DNA of 64,000 nt from Fibrivirga algicola. Its GTDB lineage: Bacteria > Bacteroidota > Bacteroidia > Cytophagales > Spirosomataceae. Every line of letters starts with the position of its first letter. Position 1 is the stretch's first letter. Where the stretch lies: assembly GCF_011742925.1 (NCBI RefSeq), contig NZ_WAEL01000002.1, positions 744,001 through 808,000 of the forward strand, read 5' to 3'. This document shows, piece after piece, positions 17,843-27,756 of the stretch. The notes below the pieces were generated by a model. That model did not search any database and was not told the origin of the DNA. It was given only the letters and a program-made list of their open reading frames with translations. The translations under genes were made by a program, and so were the position numbers.

Positions 17843-19372
17843 TTACAACCGCATCAGGGCCACGTAGGTTTCCAGACCGTCCCAGAGGTTTTGCAGACGC
17901 AGATTTTCGTTTTCAGCGTGTTGGTTGTTATCATGGTTGGCGATCGGTACGGTGATCGTGGGCGTCTTCAGGATTTGGTCGAACAGATAGAGCGGCAGGC
18001 TGCCGCCGAGGCTAGGCTGTAATACGATGTCGCCCTTTACTGTTGATTGCACCGCTTTCACCACCGTTTGAGCGATAGGCAGGTCCATCCGGGTACGTTG
18101 CGCATTGTAGCCCGATTTGGCCACAATTCGAGCAATGCGCGGGTATTTGGCCCGTTCGTCGTCGGTAATGCTCTCCTGCTGGGTTACGTAGTAGCCCTCC
18201 GCCACCACGTGATCGATCACTTTTTGTACCTGCCGCTGGGCATCATTCCCCAATACCAACCGGAGGTCGAGCGCCGCCGTAGCTGAGGTCGGAATGACGT
18301 TGGCCGCCAGTTTACCCACATTTGCGCTGGCAAATCCGTTGATGTTTAATGACGGGCGCATCAGTAGATCGGCCAGTGGTTTACCGCCACCTTCAGCTAC
18401 GGTAAAGCCCAACTCCTTTTTTAACTGCTCATCGACCGGTGGAATTTTGGCCAGCGCCTGTTTCTCCAGATCAGTCAGCGGCGTTACGTCGTCGTAAAAG
18501 CCTTTGATCAGCACGTTCCCGTCCTCGTCTTTCATGGAGGTCAGCAGACGCGCCAGCATCATGGCGGGGTTGGGCGCCCAGTTACCGTAGTGACCGCTAT
18601 GCAACGGACGTTTCGAAGCGAACACTTTCAACTCCAGGTTGATATCGCCCCGAACACCGAACAGCACCTGCTTGCGGCCAGTCTGGTGTACCGGGCCGTC
18701 GCAGATGATCCAGAGGTCGCTTTTCAGCTTGTCTTTGTGGCGTTCCAGAATTTCGTTCAGGTGCGTAGAACCGGCTTCTTCCTCACCCTCAAAAAAGAAT
18801 TTGAGGTTCACAGACGGTTTCACATTCATCTGCACCAGGGCTTCGTAGGCCGCCAGGATAGCAAATACGCCCGCTTTATCATCAGATGTACTCCGGCCGT
18901 AGATGCGCCAGTTTGGGTTGATTGCCTCGCCCGTTTTCGGCAGGGTAATGGGCTGTCCCCCCGCGTCGAGTGAGGCGCTGTATAGTGTTGGCTCAAAAGG
19001 CTTCAGACCGTCGGCCCATTGGTTAGGGTTTACGGGCTGCCCGTCGTAGTGTGCGTAAAAGACAACGGTTTTGGTAGCACCCGGCACCATAACCTCACCA
19101 TAAATAGCTGGTGGAACGCCTTTTGTTTTCCCCCCAAGCCGCTGTGGTTCGATGCCCCGACGTTTCAGCATTCCCGCTAGGTAATCGGCTGTTTTCTGGA
19201 TGCCTGCCGTATCATACACGACGTTGGGCAGGGCCAGCAAACCCATGAATTCGTCGAGCAGTTGCCTTTCATGCTGCTGGCGGTAGGTACGTGTTTTCAG
19301 CGTCAGTTCGCTCTGGGCCTGTACAGTACCAGCCAGCAGGCAGCTCAGCAAAAGGCAGTAGAATCGGTTCAT
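17843..19372 (-). CDS. exported M20 family dipeptidase/carboxypeptidase
   Basis: 509 residues with a signal peptide (MNRFYCLLLSCLLAGTVQAQ). The M20 metallopeptidase features are present: the zinc-site stretch FYAHYDGQP near residue 105, GRSTSDDKAGVFAIL near 160 with the bridging Asp, and EGEEEAGSTHL near 195 with the catalytic Glu. A dimerisation domain follows, and the last His zinc ligand lies in IANHDNNQHAENE near residue 475. It should trim dipeptides or small peptides in the periplasm. It stands alone, divergent from the MFS gene. Confidence 0.93.
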   Translation of the reverse strand: MNRFYCLLLSCLLAGTVQAQSELTLKTRTYRQQHERQLLDEFMGLLALPNVVYDTAGIQKTADYLAGMLKRRGIEPQRLGGKTKGVPPAIYGEVMVPGATKTVVFYAHYDGQPVNPNQWADGLKPFEPTLYSASLDAGGQPITLPKTGEAINPNWRIYGRSTSDDKAGVFAILAAYEALVQMNVKPSVNLKFFFEGEEEAGSTHLNEILERHKDKLKSDLWIICDGPVHQTGRKQVLFGVRGDINLELKVFASKRPLHSGHYGNWAPNPAMMLARLLTSMKDEDGNVLIKGFYDDVTPLTDLEKQALAKIPPVDEQLKKELGFTVAEGGGKPLADLLMRPSLNINGFASANVGKLAANVIPTSATAALDLRLVLGNDAQRQVQKVIDHVVAEGYYVTQQESITDDERAKYPRIARIVAKSGYNAQRTRMDLPIAQTVVKAVQSTVKGDIVLQPSLGGSLPLYLFDQILKTPTITVPIANHDNNQHAENENLRLQNLWDGLETYVALMRL

Positions 19373-19605
19373 ACAGATCAGTTGATGGGGGTATGGCCGA
19401 AACTACGCATTTACGTCAGGCAGTTCGGCAATGGGCCCAAAAAAATGTCGATTCTGGTAGTCTATTGCATTCAGCGACTAAGGAATAAGAACATTCGCAG
19501 GTGGTGAAACGAATTTCAACGATTTGTATTTTTCCTAGAAAGCACCCTTTACGGGGCGTATCCAACTATCTCGAATTGTACTGCTTTCGGGCAGCTTCTA
19601 TACGT

Positions 19606-20799
19606 ATGAACAGGAATTTATTGCCGTTGACCATGGGCGGTTTTGGCATCGGGATGACCGAATTTGTGATGATGGGAATTTTACCCGACCTGGCCCGAAC
19701 GTTACACATCTCTATTCCGGTAGCTGGTCACCTGATTTCGGCCTATGCACTGGGCGTTGTGCTGGGTGCACCGCTGCTGGTGGCTATGGCGGGCAACTAT
19801 CCACCCAAGAAAATCCTGCTGGGGCTGATGGCCCTGTTCACGGTGTTCAACATCCTCTCGGCCTTCGCCCCTACCTACGAGGTCATGCTGGTAACCCGCC
19901 TGTTGTCGGGCCTGCCGCATGGTGCTTTTTTTGGCGTTGGGGCTGTGGTGGCGAGCCGACTAGCCGGACCAGGCAAAGAGGCGCGGGCAATTTCGATGAT
20001 GTTTGCCGGGCTCACCGTTGCCAACATCATTGGTGTGCCGCTGGGTACGTATATCGGCCACGAAATTAGCTGGCGCATTACGTTTATACTGATTGGCGTA
20101 GTAGGGCTGATTACGCTTCTGGGCATCTATAAACTATTGCCCGACATGCCGGTTGTGGGCGAGTCGAACCTGCGCAAAGACCTGAAACTGTTTACCTATG
20201 CCGAGCCCTGGCTTATTCTGGGTGTTACGGCCATCGGTACGGGCGGCCTGTTTGCGTGGTTCAGCTACATTGCCCCCTTGTTGACCGAAGAAGCTCATTT
20301 CGAAGCAAGCCAGATTACCTGGATTCTGGTGCTGGCGGGTGTGGGTATGGCCGTGGGTAACCTCCTTTCCGGACTTGTTGCCGACCGGGTCTCACCTATC
20401 AAAGCCACGATGCTGTTTCTCGGCCTGATGGTGGTCAGCCTTATTGTAGTGTACTACGTGTCGCCGTTCAAAATACCGTTGCTGGCCATGACGTTCATCA
20501 CAGGGGCTATCTCGTTCTCGCTGGGCGCTCCCATCCAGATTCTTATGATCCGCGCGGCCAACGGCTCCGAAATGCTGGCCTCGTCGGTTACACAGGCGGG
20601 ATTCAATATTGGCAATGCCCTGGGCGCTTTTTTTGGAGGATTACCCATTGCCGCTGGCCTTGGCTACGCATCGCCCCAGTGGGTTGGTGCCGTTATGGCA
20701 TTTGTGGGGTTACTGCTGGCGGGCGTGGTATACATGCGTCAGCAGGGCGCTGAGGCTGATGTGGTGGATTTGAATGTACCGGTTGAAGCCATTGGCTAA
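19606..20799 (+). CDS. MFS transporter, drug/arabinose efflux (AraJ-like) type
   Basis: 397 residues from ATG 19606; the extra 35 residues from the upstream GTG at 19501 are not membrane-like. Twelve hydrophobic helices are seen. The signature of the DHA1/AraJ group is near the N-terminus (GGFGIGMTEFVMMGILPDLA), with the helix-4/5 part RLLSGLPHGAFFGVGAVVAS and GVPLGTYIGHEISWR. The protein should export drugs, sugars or metabolites by proton antiport. Substrate is unknown, and no regulator adjoins it. Confidence 0.92.
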   Translation: MNRNLLPLTMGGFGIGMTEFVMMGILPDLARTLHISIPVAGHLISAYALGVVLGAPLLVAMAGNYPPKKILLGLMALFTVFNILSAFAPTYEVMLVTRLLSGLPHGAFFGVGAVVASRLAGPGKEARAISMMFAGLTVANIIGVPLGTYIGHEISWRITFILIGVVGLITLLGIYKLLPDMPVVGESNLRKDLKLFTYAEPWLILGVTAIGTGGLFAWFSYIAPLLTEEAHFEASQITWILVLAGVGMAVGNLLSGLVADRVSPIKATMLFLGLMVVSLIVVYYVSPFKIPLLAMTFITGAISFSLGAPIQILMIRAANGSEMLASSVTQAGFNIGNALGAFFGGLPIAAGLGYASPQWVGAVMAFVGLLLAGVVYMRQQGAEADVVDLNVPVEAIG

Positions 20800-20979
20800 A
20801 CCCTATAGCCCGAGCCTTCGCGTGGCTGGTCGTGGTACGGTAAGCAGGTTGGTCAGGTACGTTTGTCAAGACTGGTGAGCATCCCTATAGTGGCAGGTCC
20901 GTTTATCCGGATTGTCTGTTGATTGTCAACCCGAAATAGCTAGTTTCGGCCTTTCACCACCTAGACCAATCTTACCGAC

Positions 20980-21912
20980 ATGCTCTTTACGCCCATTCTA
21001 TTATTCCTGATCGCGTTCATTGCTTTTCTGTCTATCGTTATTGTGCAGCAGGGAACCGTAGCCGTCGTCACTGTTTTCGGGAAATACAACCGGGTCCTGA
21101 CACCGGGTCTGAATTTCAAGATTCCGTTTATTGAAATGATCTACCGCCGGATCTCGATCCAGAACCGGTCGGTCGAGCTGGCGTTCCAGGCCATTACTGC
21201 CGATCAGGCCAACGTCAATTTCAAGGCGATGCTGGTGTATTCGGTGTTGAATCAGGACGAAGAAACGATCAAGAATGTAGCGTTCAAGTTCATCGACGAA
21301 GCCTCATTCATGCAAGCGCTCATCCGCACCATCGAAGGCTCGATCCGTAGCTTTGTGGCCACCAAACGGCAATCTGAAATTCTGGGGTTACGGTCCGAGA
21401 TCATCGAACACGTTAAATACCAGATCGATACGCTGCTCGAAAGCTGGGGGTATCACCTCACCGACCTACAACTGAACGACATCGCTTTTGATGAGGTGAT
21501 CATGCGGTCGATGGCGCAGGTAGTGGCCTCGTCGAACCTGAAAGCAGCGGCTGAGAACGAAGGGCAGGCTTTACTGATTACCAAAACTAAAGCGGCCGAA
21601 GCAGAAGGTAACGCCATCAAGATCTCGGCCGAGGCGGAGAAAACGGCGGCGCAACTTCGTGGTCAGGGTGTAGCCCTGTTTCGGGAAGAGGTAGCCAAGG
21701 GTATGGCCGAATCGGCCAAGGTGATGAGTGAAGCAGACCTCGACGCCTCGCTGATCCTGTTCTCGATCTGGACAGAAGCCGTGAAGCATTTCGCCGAAAA
21801 CAGCAAAGGCAACGTCATCTTCCTCGACGGCTCAACCGACGGTATGGAGAAAACCATGAAGCAATTGCTGGCTATCGAAAAGCTGAATAGCCCCTCAACG
21901 TTACCTGGCTAA
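20980..21912 (+). CDS. SPFH/Band 7 (stomatin-like) membrane protein
   Basis: 310 residues. An N-terminal membrane helix (ILLFLIAFIAFLSIVIVQQG) is followed by the SPFH domain (VFGKYNRVLTPGLNFKIPF near residue 37; RSVELAFQAITADQANV near 62). A coiled-coil, alanine/glutamate-rich tail follows (residues about 195-235, AAENEGQALLITKTKAAEAE). These proteins form oligomeric cages in lipid microdomains and often guard proteases. No NfeD partner is adjacent. A good terminator follows at 21928. Confidence 0.92.
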   Translation: MLFTPILLFLIAFIAFLSIVIVQQGTVAVVTVFGKYNRVLTPGLNFKIPFIEMIYRRISIQNRSVELAFQAITADQANVNFKAMLVYSVLNQDEETIKNVAFKFIDEASFMQALIRTIEGSIRSFVATKRQSEILGLRSEIIEHVKYQIDTLLESWGYHLTDLQLNDIAFDEVIMRSMAQVVASSNLKAAAENEGQALLITKTKAAEAEGNAIKISAEAEKTAAQLRGQGVALFREEVAKGMAESAKVMSEADLDASLILFSIWTEAVKHFAENSKGNVIFLDGSTDGMEKTMKQLLAIEKLNSPSTLPG

Positions 21913-21927
21913 GGCAGTTCTTTTGCC

Positions 21928-21975
21928 CATAAAAGCTCCCCAGTAAGCCGTATGGTTTGCTGGGGAGCTTTTATG
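21928..21975. terminator. hairpin terminator after SPFH gene
   Basis: A perfect 16-bp stem (CATAAAAGCTCCCCAG at 21928-21943; complement at 21960-21975) with A-rich and T-rich ends. Confidence 0.8.
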
Positions 21976-22055
21976 CTTTATGTGGGTCAGGTTTAGTACA
22001 ACGACGAATTTCCTTGCCAATCTATTATTTAGACAATTTCAAAATAAACACACCA

Positions 22056-22091
22056 TTTGTTTGGACTCAGTCTAAACAGACTCTAGCTTTG
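22056..22091 (+). promoter_or_regulatory. promoter with embedded inverted-repeat operator for TonB receptor
   Basis: A -7 box TAGCTTTG lies at 22084-22091, with TTTG at 22060-22063 about 20 bp upstream, the Bacteroidetes arrangement. Between and over them is a near-perfect inverted repeat TTTGGACTCAGTCTAAA (22060-22076, one mismatch) and a second one, AGTCT-AAAC-AGACT (22069-22082). A repressor bound here would block transcription. Fur- or DtxR-type metal repressors are the natural guess for a siderophore receptor, by inference only. Confidence 0.6.
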
Positions 22092-22131
22092 CACCATCAA
22101 TCAGTCAATAACTGCCTGCTGGTTAGTAGCA

Positions 22132-24459
22132 ATGCATCAACGTTATCTCATTTTCCTTCTTTTTTGTAGCACCTCAGTCTTCGCCCAAACGGGGCAGATT
22201 TCGGGCAAAACGGTTCCTTACGCCACCATCTCGCTCCTTAAAACTCGGCTGGGCACACAGGCCAGCGAATCGGGTGAATTCAAGCTCACCAACGTACCCG
22301 GCGGTTCCTACCGGCTCCGCATCAGCGCCGTTGGCTATACCGAATCGATTCAGCCCGTTACCCTACAGCCGGGGGATTCGGCAACGATCAACGTTGATCT
22401 GTCCACCAGCGCAGCCTATCTGGAGGAGGTGGTTGTTACAGCCAGCCGGAAGCCCGAAAACGTGAAGGAAGTCCCCTCGGCCATGACCATTGTGGGGCTG
22501 CGGCAAATTCAGGAACAGGCGGCCATCAACCCCGACATCAGCAACATTCTGCAATACACGGTGCCGGGCCTTGCGCTCAGTACGGGCCGTACCTCCAACA
22601 CGGGCCAAACCTTACGTGGTCGGCAAGTACTCGTCCTGATCGACGGGGTGCCGCAATCGACGCCCTTACGCAACGGTGGCCGCGACATTCGAATCATCGA
22701 CCCCTCGGCTATCGAGCGGATCGAAGTTATCAAAGGCGCTACGTCGATCTACGGAAACGGGGCCGACGGAGGTATTATCAACTACATCACCAAGCGTGCT
22801 ACAGCCAACCGGCCCTTTCAGGCGCAAACCTGGGCGGGGCTAACCAGCCAGATTGGCAATTCGGCACAAACGGCGGGGTATCGACTCAGTCAGCAGTTTT
22901 CGGGACGTACCCATCGCATCGACTACGTGCTGAACGGCACCTTTGAACGGACAGGCCTGCAACGCGATGCGACCGGTCAGCCCTTATCGCCGTTCTACAA
23001 TTCGGGCGAGATGTTCTCTACAAACGTGCTGGCAAAAGTAGGCTACACGTTTTCAGACAAGCAGCGGGTAGAGGCCATGTATAATTATTACGCCTCACGT
23101 TCTGACCTGCAGTATGTTGAAAAACTGGGCGTTTACGGCAAAACACCGACCATCGGCGTTCCCTCGGCCGGCGAGATTCCCGGCACGCCCCAGGGAACAC
23201 CCTACAACCACAACGCAACCCTGCGCTACACCCACGATCGGCTCGTGGGCGGTACGAGCCTGGAATTGATCGGGTACCTGCAAAGGTTTCGGACAGTCTA
23301 CGGCTACGAGGCGCAGTTCTTCGAAAATGGGGGTCAGTCAAACGTGGTGTCGGACAAGAAAGGGATTCGCCTGAACCTGAATACGCCCTTTACACTGGGA
23401 TCAGCCCTGGCCGGCGAATGGATTTACGGAGTTGATCTGCTAAACGACCAGACGGCGCAAAAGCTACAGGATGGCCGCTTCTGGACCCCCGATATGAACA
23501 TGACCAACGCGGCACCCTTTGCCCAGTTGAAGCTCGACATCTGGAATAACCTGACGCTGAAAGCCGGAGCACGCTATGAAAACATCGGCGTGGTCGTATC
23601 GGACTTCACGACGCTGAAAACCTACAACGCCACCACAACGCGGTACGACGGCGGCGTTGCCGTGCAGGGCGGTACGCTCAACTACAACGCCTTTGTCGGC
23701 AATGTGGGGCTGCGTTACTCAGGCTGGCAGGCATTTCAACCCTTCGTCAGCTTTTCGCAGGCCTTTTCGATCAATGAATTGGGTCGAATTCTCCGCACGT
23801 CGCAACGATCGATCGTGTCGCAGTTGGAAACCAAGCCGATCATCGTCGATAATTACGAAGCGGGGGTATCGGGGCAGGTTGGCCGGTATGTACATTATGA
23901 CGTGGCCGTGTACGAAAGCCGTTCGGAATTGGGCGCGTCGTACCGCACACTGCCGAGTGGCGTATTCGAGATTGTACGGGCTCCCGAACGTATTCGTGGT
24001 TATGAAGTAGCCCTCGACGTAACGCCTGTCCGGTGGCTGGCAGTGGGCGGCTCCTACAATTATCTGGAAGGCAAATCAGACAACACCAATGACGGCTCCT
24101 ACGCCACGTACTTGGGCAGCGACCGCATCATGGCCCCGAAAACAACGGCCTATGTTCGGGTACAGCCTAACAAGCAATTGAGTCTGAACGTAAACGCACT
24201 CTGGTCAGGCAATCGCAATCGCTTCAACCCGGCCGCCAACGGCACCTACGCCTACGCGCAGGGCCCGGTAACCAACTACACTCTGGTCAACTTCAGCGGC
24301 TCGTACCAGCTAACAGCCAAAGCAGGCATCAGTCTGGGCGTCGAAAACCTGCTCAATACAGATTATTACCCGGCTATTTCGCAATGGGCCGCCCGCGCCG
24401 CCGACTATATCAAAGGCACGGGCCGACGTGGCATGCTGACGCTTACCTATCGGTGGTAG
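22132..24459 (+). CDS. TonB-dependent siderophore receptor
   Basis: 775 residues. The signal peptide ends at FAQ (residues 1-19). A carboxypeptidase-like domain follows (GEFKLTNVPGGSYRLRISAVGY), and then a plug: ILQYTVPGLALSTGR, TLRGRQVLVLIDGVPQ and IERIEVIKGATSIYGNGADGGIINYITKRA. The barrel ends in an aromatic residue (LTLTYRW). The plug wording and the following PepSY protein point to a ferric-siderophore receptor. It begins 40 bp after a promoter with an operator-like palindrome, consistent with iron repression. The next gene (24547) is on the same strand and is a likely partner in releasing iron. Confidence 0.93.
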   Translation: MHQRYLIFLLFCSTSVFAQTGQISGKTVPYATISLLKTRLGTQASESGEFKLTNVPGGSYRLRISAVGYTESIQPVTLQPGDSATINVDLSTSAAYLEEVVVTASRKPENVKEVPSAMTIVGLRQIQEQAAINPDISNILQYTVPGLALSTGRTSNTGQTLRGRQVLVLIDGVPQSTPLRNGGRDIRIIDPSAIERIEVIKGATSIYGNGADGGIINYITKRATANRPFQAQTWAGLTSQIGNSAQTAGYRLSQQFSGRTHRIDYVLNGTFERTGLQRDATGQPLSPFYNSGEMFSTNVLAKVGYTFSDKQRVEAMYNYYASRSDLQYVEKLGVYGKTPTIGVPSAGEIPGTPQGTPYNHNATLRYTHDRLVGGTSLELIGYLQRFRTVYGYEAQFFENGGQSNVVSDKKGIRLNLNTPFTLGSALAGEWIYGVDLLNDQTAQKLQDGRFWTPDMNMTNAAPFAQLKLDIWNNLTLKAGARYENIGVVVSDFTTLKTYNATTTRYDGGVAVQGGTLNYNAFVGNVGLRYSGWQAFQPFVSFSQAFSINELGRILRTSQRSIVSQLETKPIIVDNYEAGVSGQVGRYVHYDVAVYESRSELGASYRTLPSGVFEIVRAPERIRGYEVALDVTPVRWLAVGGSYNYLEGKSDNTNDGSYATYLGSDRIMAPKTTAYVRVQPNKQLSLNVNALWSGNRNRFNPAANGTYAYAQGPVTNYTLVNFSGSYQLTAKAGISLGVENLLNTDYYPAISQWAARAADYIKGTGRRGMLTLTYRW

Positions 24460-24546
24460 GTACGTTACTGCGTTGCCTATAGCCCGAAGCCCAACGGTCA
24501 ACTAACACAATTCTAACCCATTCCTCCGCTGATTTTCTCAACTCGT

Positions 24547-25620
24547 ATGAAAACGCTGCTGCACAAAATTCATTTGCTTCTGGGGCTGGGTTCAGGAGCA
24601 ATCGTAGTGATCGTTGCGCTTACCGGCTGCGTCTGGGCATTCGAAGAAGAGATCAGATATGTTACCCAGCATGAGCAGTTGTTCGTTACGCCCCAATCGA
24701 CGCCACGCGTGCCAGTTAGTCAGGTGTTGCAGACCGTTCGCCGCGCCGACCCAACCATTCGGGTCAATCAGATCCGGCTGTTTGGCAACCCCGAAAAAGC
24801 AGTGCAGGTATTTACGAAAGACAAGCACCTGCTAACCGTAAACCCCTATTCGGGCCAATTGCTGGCCAACCACGATCAGGAAAGCGACTGGCTGCTGATC
24901 AACTTAAAGCTCCACCGCACGCTGCTTCTGGGTGAAGTAGGGAAGAAAATCATTTACTGGAACGCCTGGATTTTTGCGATCATGCTCCTGACGGGCTTTG
25001 TGCTCTGGCTCCCCGCCCGGCTGAAGCAACTGCGTGCCTCATTAACGGTGAAGTGGCAGGCCAAGCGGGCGAAACGTACCTACGACCTGCACTCGGTATT
25101 GGGCTTTTACGCTATTCCGTTTCTGCTGCTGATCGTAGCAACCGGCATCGATATGGCATCACACGGAGAGAAAAAGAAGGAGAAACCCACCGTCTATGGT
25201 GCTTTCGCCAGCGATTTCATTGCTGATCAGGCTCTGACGGCCGCGCTGGGGACCGACGCTTTTGAAACCGTGCGGATCAACCTGCCCAAAGACAGCCTGA
25301 ACCCCTTGCGCGTTGTCATCGCGTACCCCACCTCGGGCCTGCGGAAAGAGAGCACGTTCACGTTCGACCCCGCCACAGCCCAACGCCTCGATGCGAAACT
25401 ACACACGCAGCAATCGTTTAGCGAACGCTTCTGGAAATCAGACTACGAACTGCATACGGGCCGTATCCTGGGCCTGTTTGGGAAGGTGCTCGTCTTTCTG
25501 GTTGGCCTTGTAGCCGCCAGCCTGCCCGTCACCGGCTCCCTGATCTGGTGGGACCGGCGCCAGAAAGCGCGTAAAAAGCAAGTCTCACCTGCTGGCAAAA
25601 GCCGCCTTACCCGAGTCTAG
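24547..25620 (+). CDS. PepSY-associated transmembrane protein (siderophore-iron reductase-like)
   Basis: 357 residues with the four-helix PepSY_TM layout: helices near 12-32 (GLGSGAIVVIVALTGCVWAF), 135-155 (WNAWIFAIMLLTGFVLWLP), 185-205 (GFYAIPFLLLIVATGIDM) and 310-335. Conserved histidines (LHKIHLLLG at the start; NLKLHRTLLLG near 120; DLHSVLGFYA near 180) suit heme or metal binding. Such inner-membrane proteins next to siderophore receptors reduce or release ferric iron. It is 87 bp after the receptor. The 3' end overlaps the convergent DsbD gene by 36 bp. Confidence 0.9.
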   Translation: MKTLLHKIHLLLGLGSGAIVVIVALTGCVWAFEEEIRYVTQHEQLFVTPQSTPRVPVSQVLQTVRRADPTIRVNQIRLFGNPEKAVQVFTKDKHLLTVNPYSGQLLANHDQESDWLLINLKLHRTLLLGEVGKKIIYWNAWIFAIMLLTGFVLWLPARLKQLRASLTVKWQAKRAKRTYDLHSVLGFYAIPFLLLIVATGIDMASHGEKKKEKPTVYGAFASDFIADQALTAALGTDAFETVRINLPKDSLNPLRVVIAYPTSGLRKESTFTFDPATAQRLDAKLHTQQSFSERFWKSDYELHTGRILGLFGKVLVFLVGLVAASLPVTGSLIWWDRRQKARKKQVSPAGKSRLTRV

Positions 25621-27756
25621 GAACTTGCCGAACTTCTCGATATTCAGGTCGTAGTTGATCGGTGTCACCAGCAGTTTGCCCTCGCCATCGACGAGGCAGT
25701 AGTGCGGCTGGGCGTTGTTTCCGTAGCGCGTAATCTGCAAATCACCGTTCTGGGCACCAATCGTTTTCTTCGTCTTCTGATCGTAGTTCGACGTGTACCA
25801 CTCGCCTTCCGGCAGTTCAGTTTTGTCGTCGACGTACAGGGCCACCACTACATAATCATTCTGCAACCGGGACAGTATGGCCGGATCGCTCCAGACGCGT
25901 TGCTCCATCTCACGGCAGTTTACACAACCGTGTCCGGTGAAGTCGATGAATACGGGTCTGTTTACCGTCTTGCTGTACGCCAGTGCCTCTTTATAATCGA
26001 AGAAGCCAGGAATACCGTGCGGCATTTTAAACAGCTCACCATGCCGAACCGTGCGTTGGTTGGCAGGTACGCCCTGACCAGGACCACCCGCCCGCTGGAG
26101 GTTAAAATCCTGGGTTGTTTCTGGAGGCAGATAACCCGCCAGCGCTTTCAGCGGAGCGCCCCATAGTCCCGGTACCATGTAAACGACAAACGTAAACGTG
26201 ATGATTGCCAGCAGCATACGGAACACGCTAACTTTGGCATTTGCTACCGGAAGGCGCATCGTGCCCGTAGCAGCGTTATCAATCGAAATCATTTCGTCGC
26301 TATCGTGCGGCAATCGGATTTTGCCCAGCAGGTAGAAACCAATCAGGCTAAAGATGACAATCCAAAACGATAGATACACCTCGCGGTCGAGCAAATTCCA
26401 GTGGTACACCTGATCGGCGATGCTCAGGAATTTCAGGGCTAGCGCCAGTTCCAGGAAGCCAAGTACCACTTTTACCGAGTTCAGCCAGCCGCCTGATTTG
26501 GGAAGTTTCTGGAGCCACTGCGGAAACAGCGCAAAGAGCGTAAACGGAATAGCAAACGCCGATGAGAACGCCGCCATGCCGATAATCGGCTTAATCACCG
26601 CGCCCCCCGCCGAGGCTACCAGCAGGCTACCCACGATGGGGCCGGTGCACGAAAACGAAACCAGCACCAGTGTAAAGGCCATGAAGAAAATACCGGCCAG
26701 TCCGCCCCGTTCCGAGGCCGCGTCGGCTTTGTTCACGATCGAGCTGGGCAGCGTTATTTCGAACAGGCCTAGAAAAGACAGGCCAAAAATGAAGAACACG
26801 GCAAAGAACAGCAGGTTCGGAATCCAGTGTGTACTCAGGAAATTGGCGAAGGCCGGGCCGTTGATACGCGACACCAACGTACCAATCAGCACATAGATGG
26901 CGATAATCGACGCCCCATAAAGCAACGCCTTCCACCAGCCCCCTTTCTGATGCGTGAAAAAGCTCACTGTCATCGGGATAATCGGGAAAACGCAGGGCGT
27001 CAGCAAAGCCGCCAGCCCCGATAGAAAAGCAGCCAGTGCAAAACCCCATAGTGAAGTTGAATCGCCCTGCTCACCCGATGTTGCCAGCGGATCGACCTCA
27101 CCAGCCACTGGCGCAACCGACGTAGCCGCCGCTGCTATAGTATCGGCAGTACTCACTTTGGCCGTAGCTGAGTCGGTCTCAGGTACGTTCGTAGCCGACA
27201 CAACCGTAGTGCTGGCGGGGGCAGTAGCCGTAGCGGTAGTTAAACTTTCAGGGGCCGCAGCGGCAACGGTCAACATCGACGACACGTCGAACTCATCGCT
27301 CACCTGTACACAAACGGTCGAGCAGGTCTGTCCTTCCAGCGTGCCCTTGATGACCGGTTTATCAGTCAGCAGCTTTACTTTTTGGGTAAAAATGGCCGGG
27401 TTAGGCATAATGTACGTATCACCCTCCCAGACATCATCAAATTTGGTTTCGTATCCTACTGATACCAGTTCCCCCACCGGCTGAAACGTTTTGTTTTTCT
27501 CCAGAGCTACCGTAGTTGCCTGGGGTCCCATTTCCAGCTTAGGATTGGTTTTGGCCGCATACATATGCCAGCCTTCCTTCGACCGGGCCGTGATACGAAT
27601 CTCAATCACATCGCCAACTTTCGCTTTTGTAGGGGAGACGCTGTAGGCAAAGGTGGTAGGCTTAGTGATGTTATTCTGGCCAAACTGGCCGAAAGTGGTC
27701 GTAACGGCGGTAAACAGGCAAAGCAACAGGCCCAATGGGGCAATAAACCGGCTCAT
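25585..27756 (-). CDS. thiol:disulfide interchange protein DsbD-like (cytochrome c biogenesis transmembrane region plus thioredoxin domain)
   Basis: 723 residues from ATG 27756, preferred over 27771. A signal peptide is followed by a periplasmic N-terminal domain (about 30-170) with Cys in GQTCSTVCVQVSDE. A low-complexity Ala/Thr/Ser linker (about 170-230) leads to an eight-helix CcdA-like domain (AALLTPCVFPIIPMTVSFF with its Cys; SCTGPIVGSLL). The C-terminal thioredoxin-like domain has CVNC (GHGCVNCREMEQ). It carries electrons from cytoplasmic thioredoxin to periplasmic thiols. The C-terminal codons overlap the convergent PepSY gene. Confidence 0.93.
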   Translation of the reverse strand: MSRFIAPLGLLLCLFTAVTTTFGQFGQNNITKPTTFAYSVSPTKAKVGDVIEIRITARSKEGWHMYAAKTNPKLEMGPQATTVALEKNKTFQPVGELVSVGYETKFDDVWEGDTYIMPNPAIFTQKVKLLTDKPVIKGTLEGQTCSTVCVQVSDEFDVSSMLTVAAAAPESLTTATATAPASTTVVSATNVPETDSATAKVSTADTIAAAATSVAPVAGEVDPLATSGEQGDSTSLWGFALAAFLSGLAALLTPCVFPIIPMTVSFFTHQKGGWWKALLYGASIIAIYVLIGTLVSRINGPAFANFLSTHWIPNLLFFAVFFIFGLSFLGLFEITLPSSIVNKADAASERGGLAGIFFMAFTLVLVSFSCTGPIVGSLLVASAGGAVIKPIIGMAAFSSAFAIPFTLFALFPQWLQKLPKSGGWLNSVKVVLGFLELALALKFLSIADQVYHWNLLDREVYLSFWIVIFSLIGFYLLGKIRLPHDSDEMISIDNAATGTMRLPVANAKVSVFRMLLAIITFTFVVYMVPGLWGAPLKALAGYLPPETTQDFNLQRAGGPGQGVPANQRTVRHGELFKMPHGIPGFFDYKEALAYSKTVNRPVFIDFTGHGCVNCREMEQRVWSDPAILSRLQNDYVVVALYVDDKTELPEGEWYTSNYDQKTKKTIGAQNGDLQITRYGNNAQPHYCLVDGEGKLLVTPINYDLNIEKFGKFLDSGKAAFASR

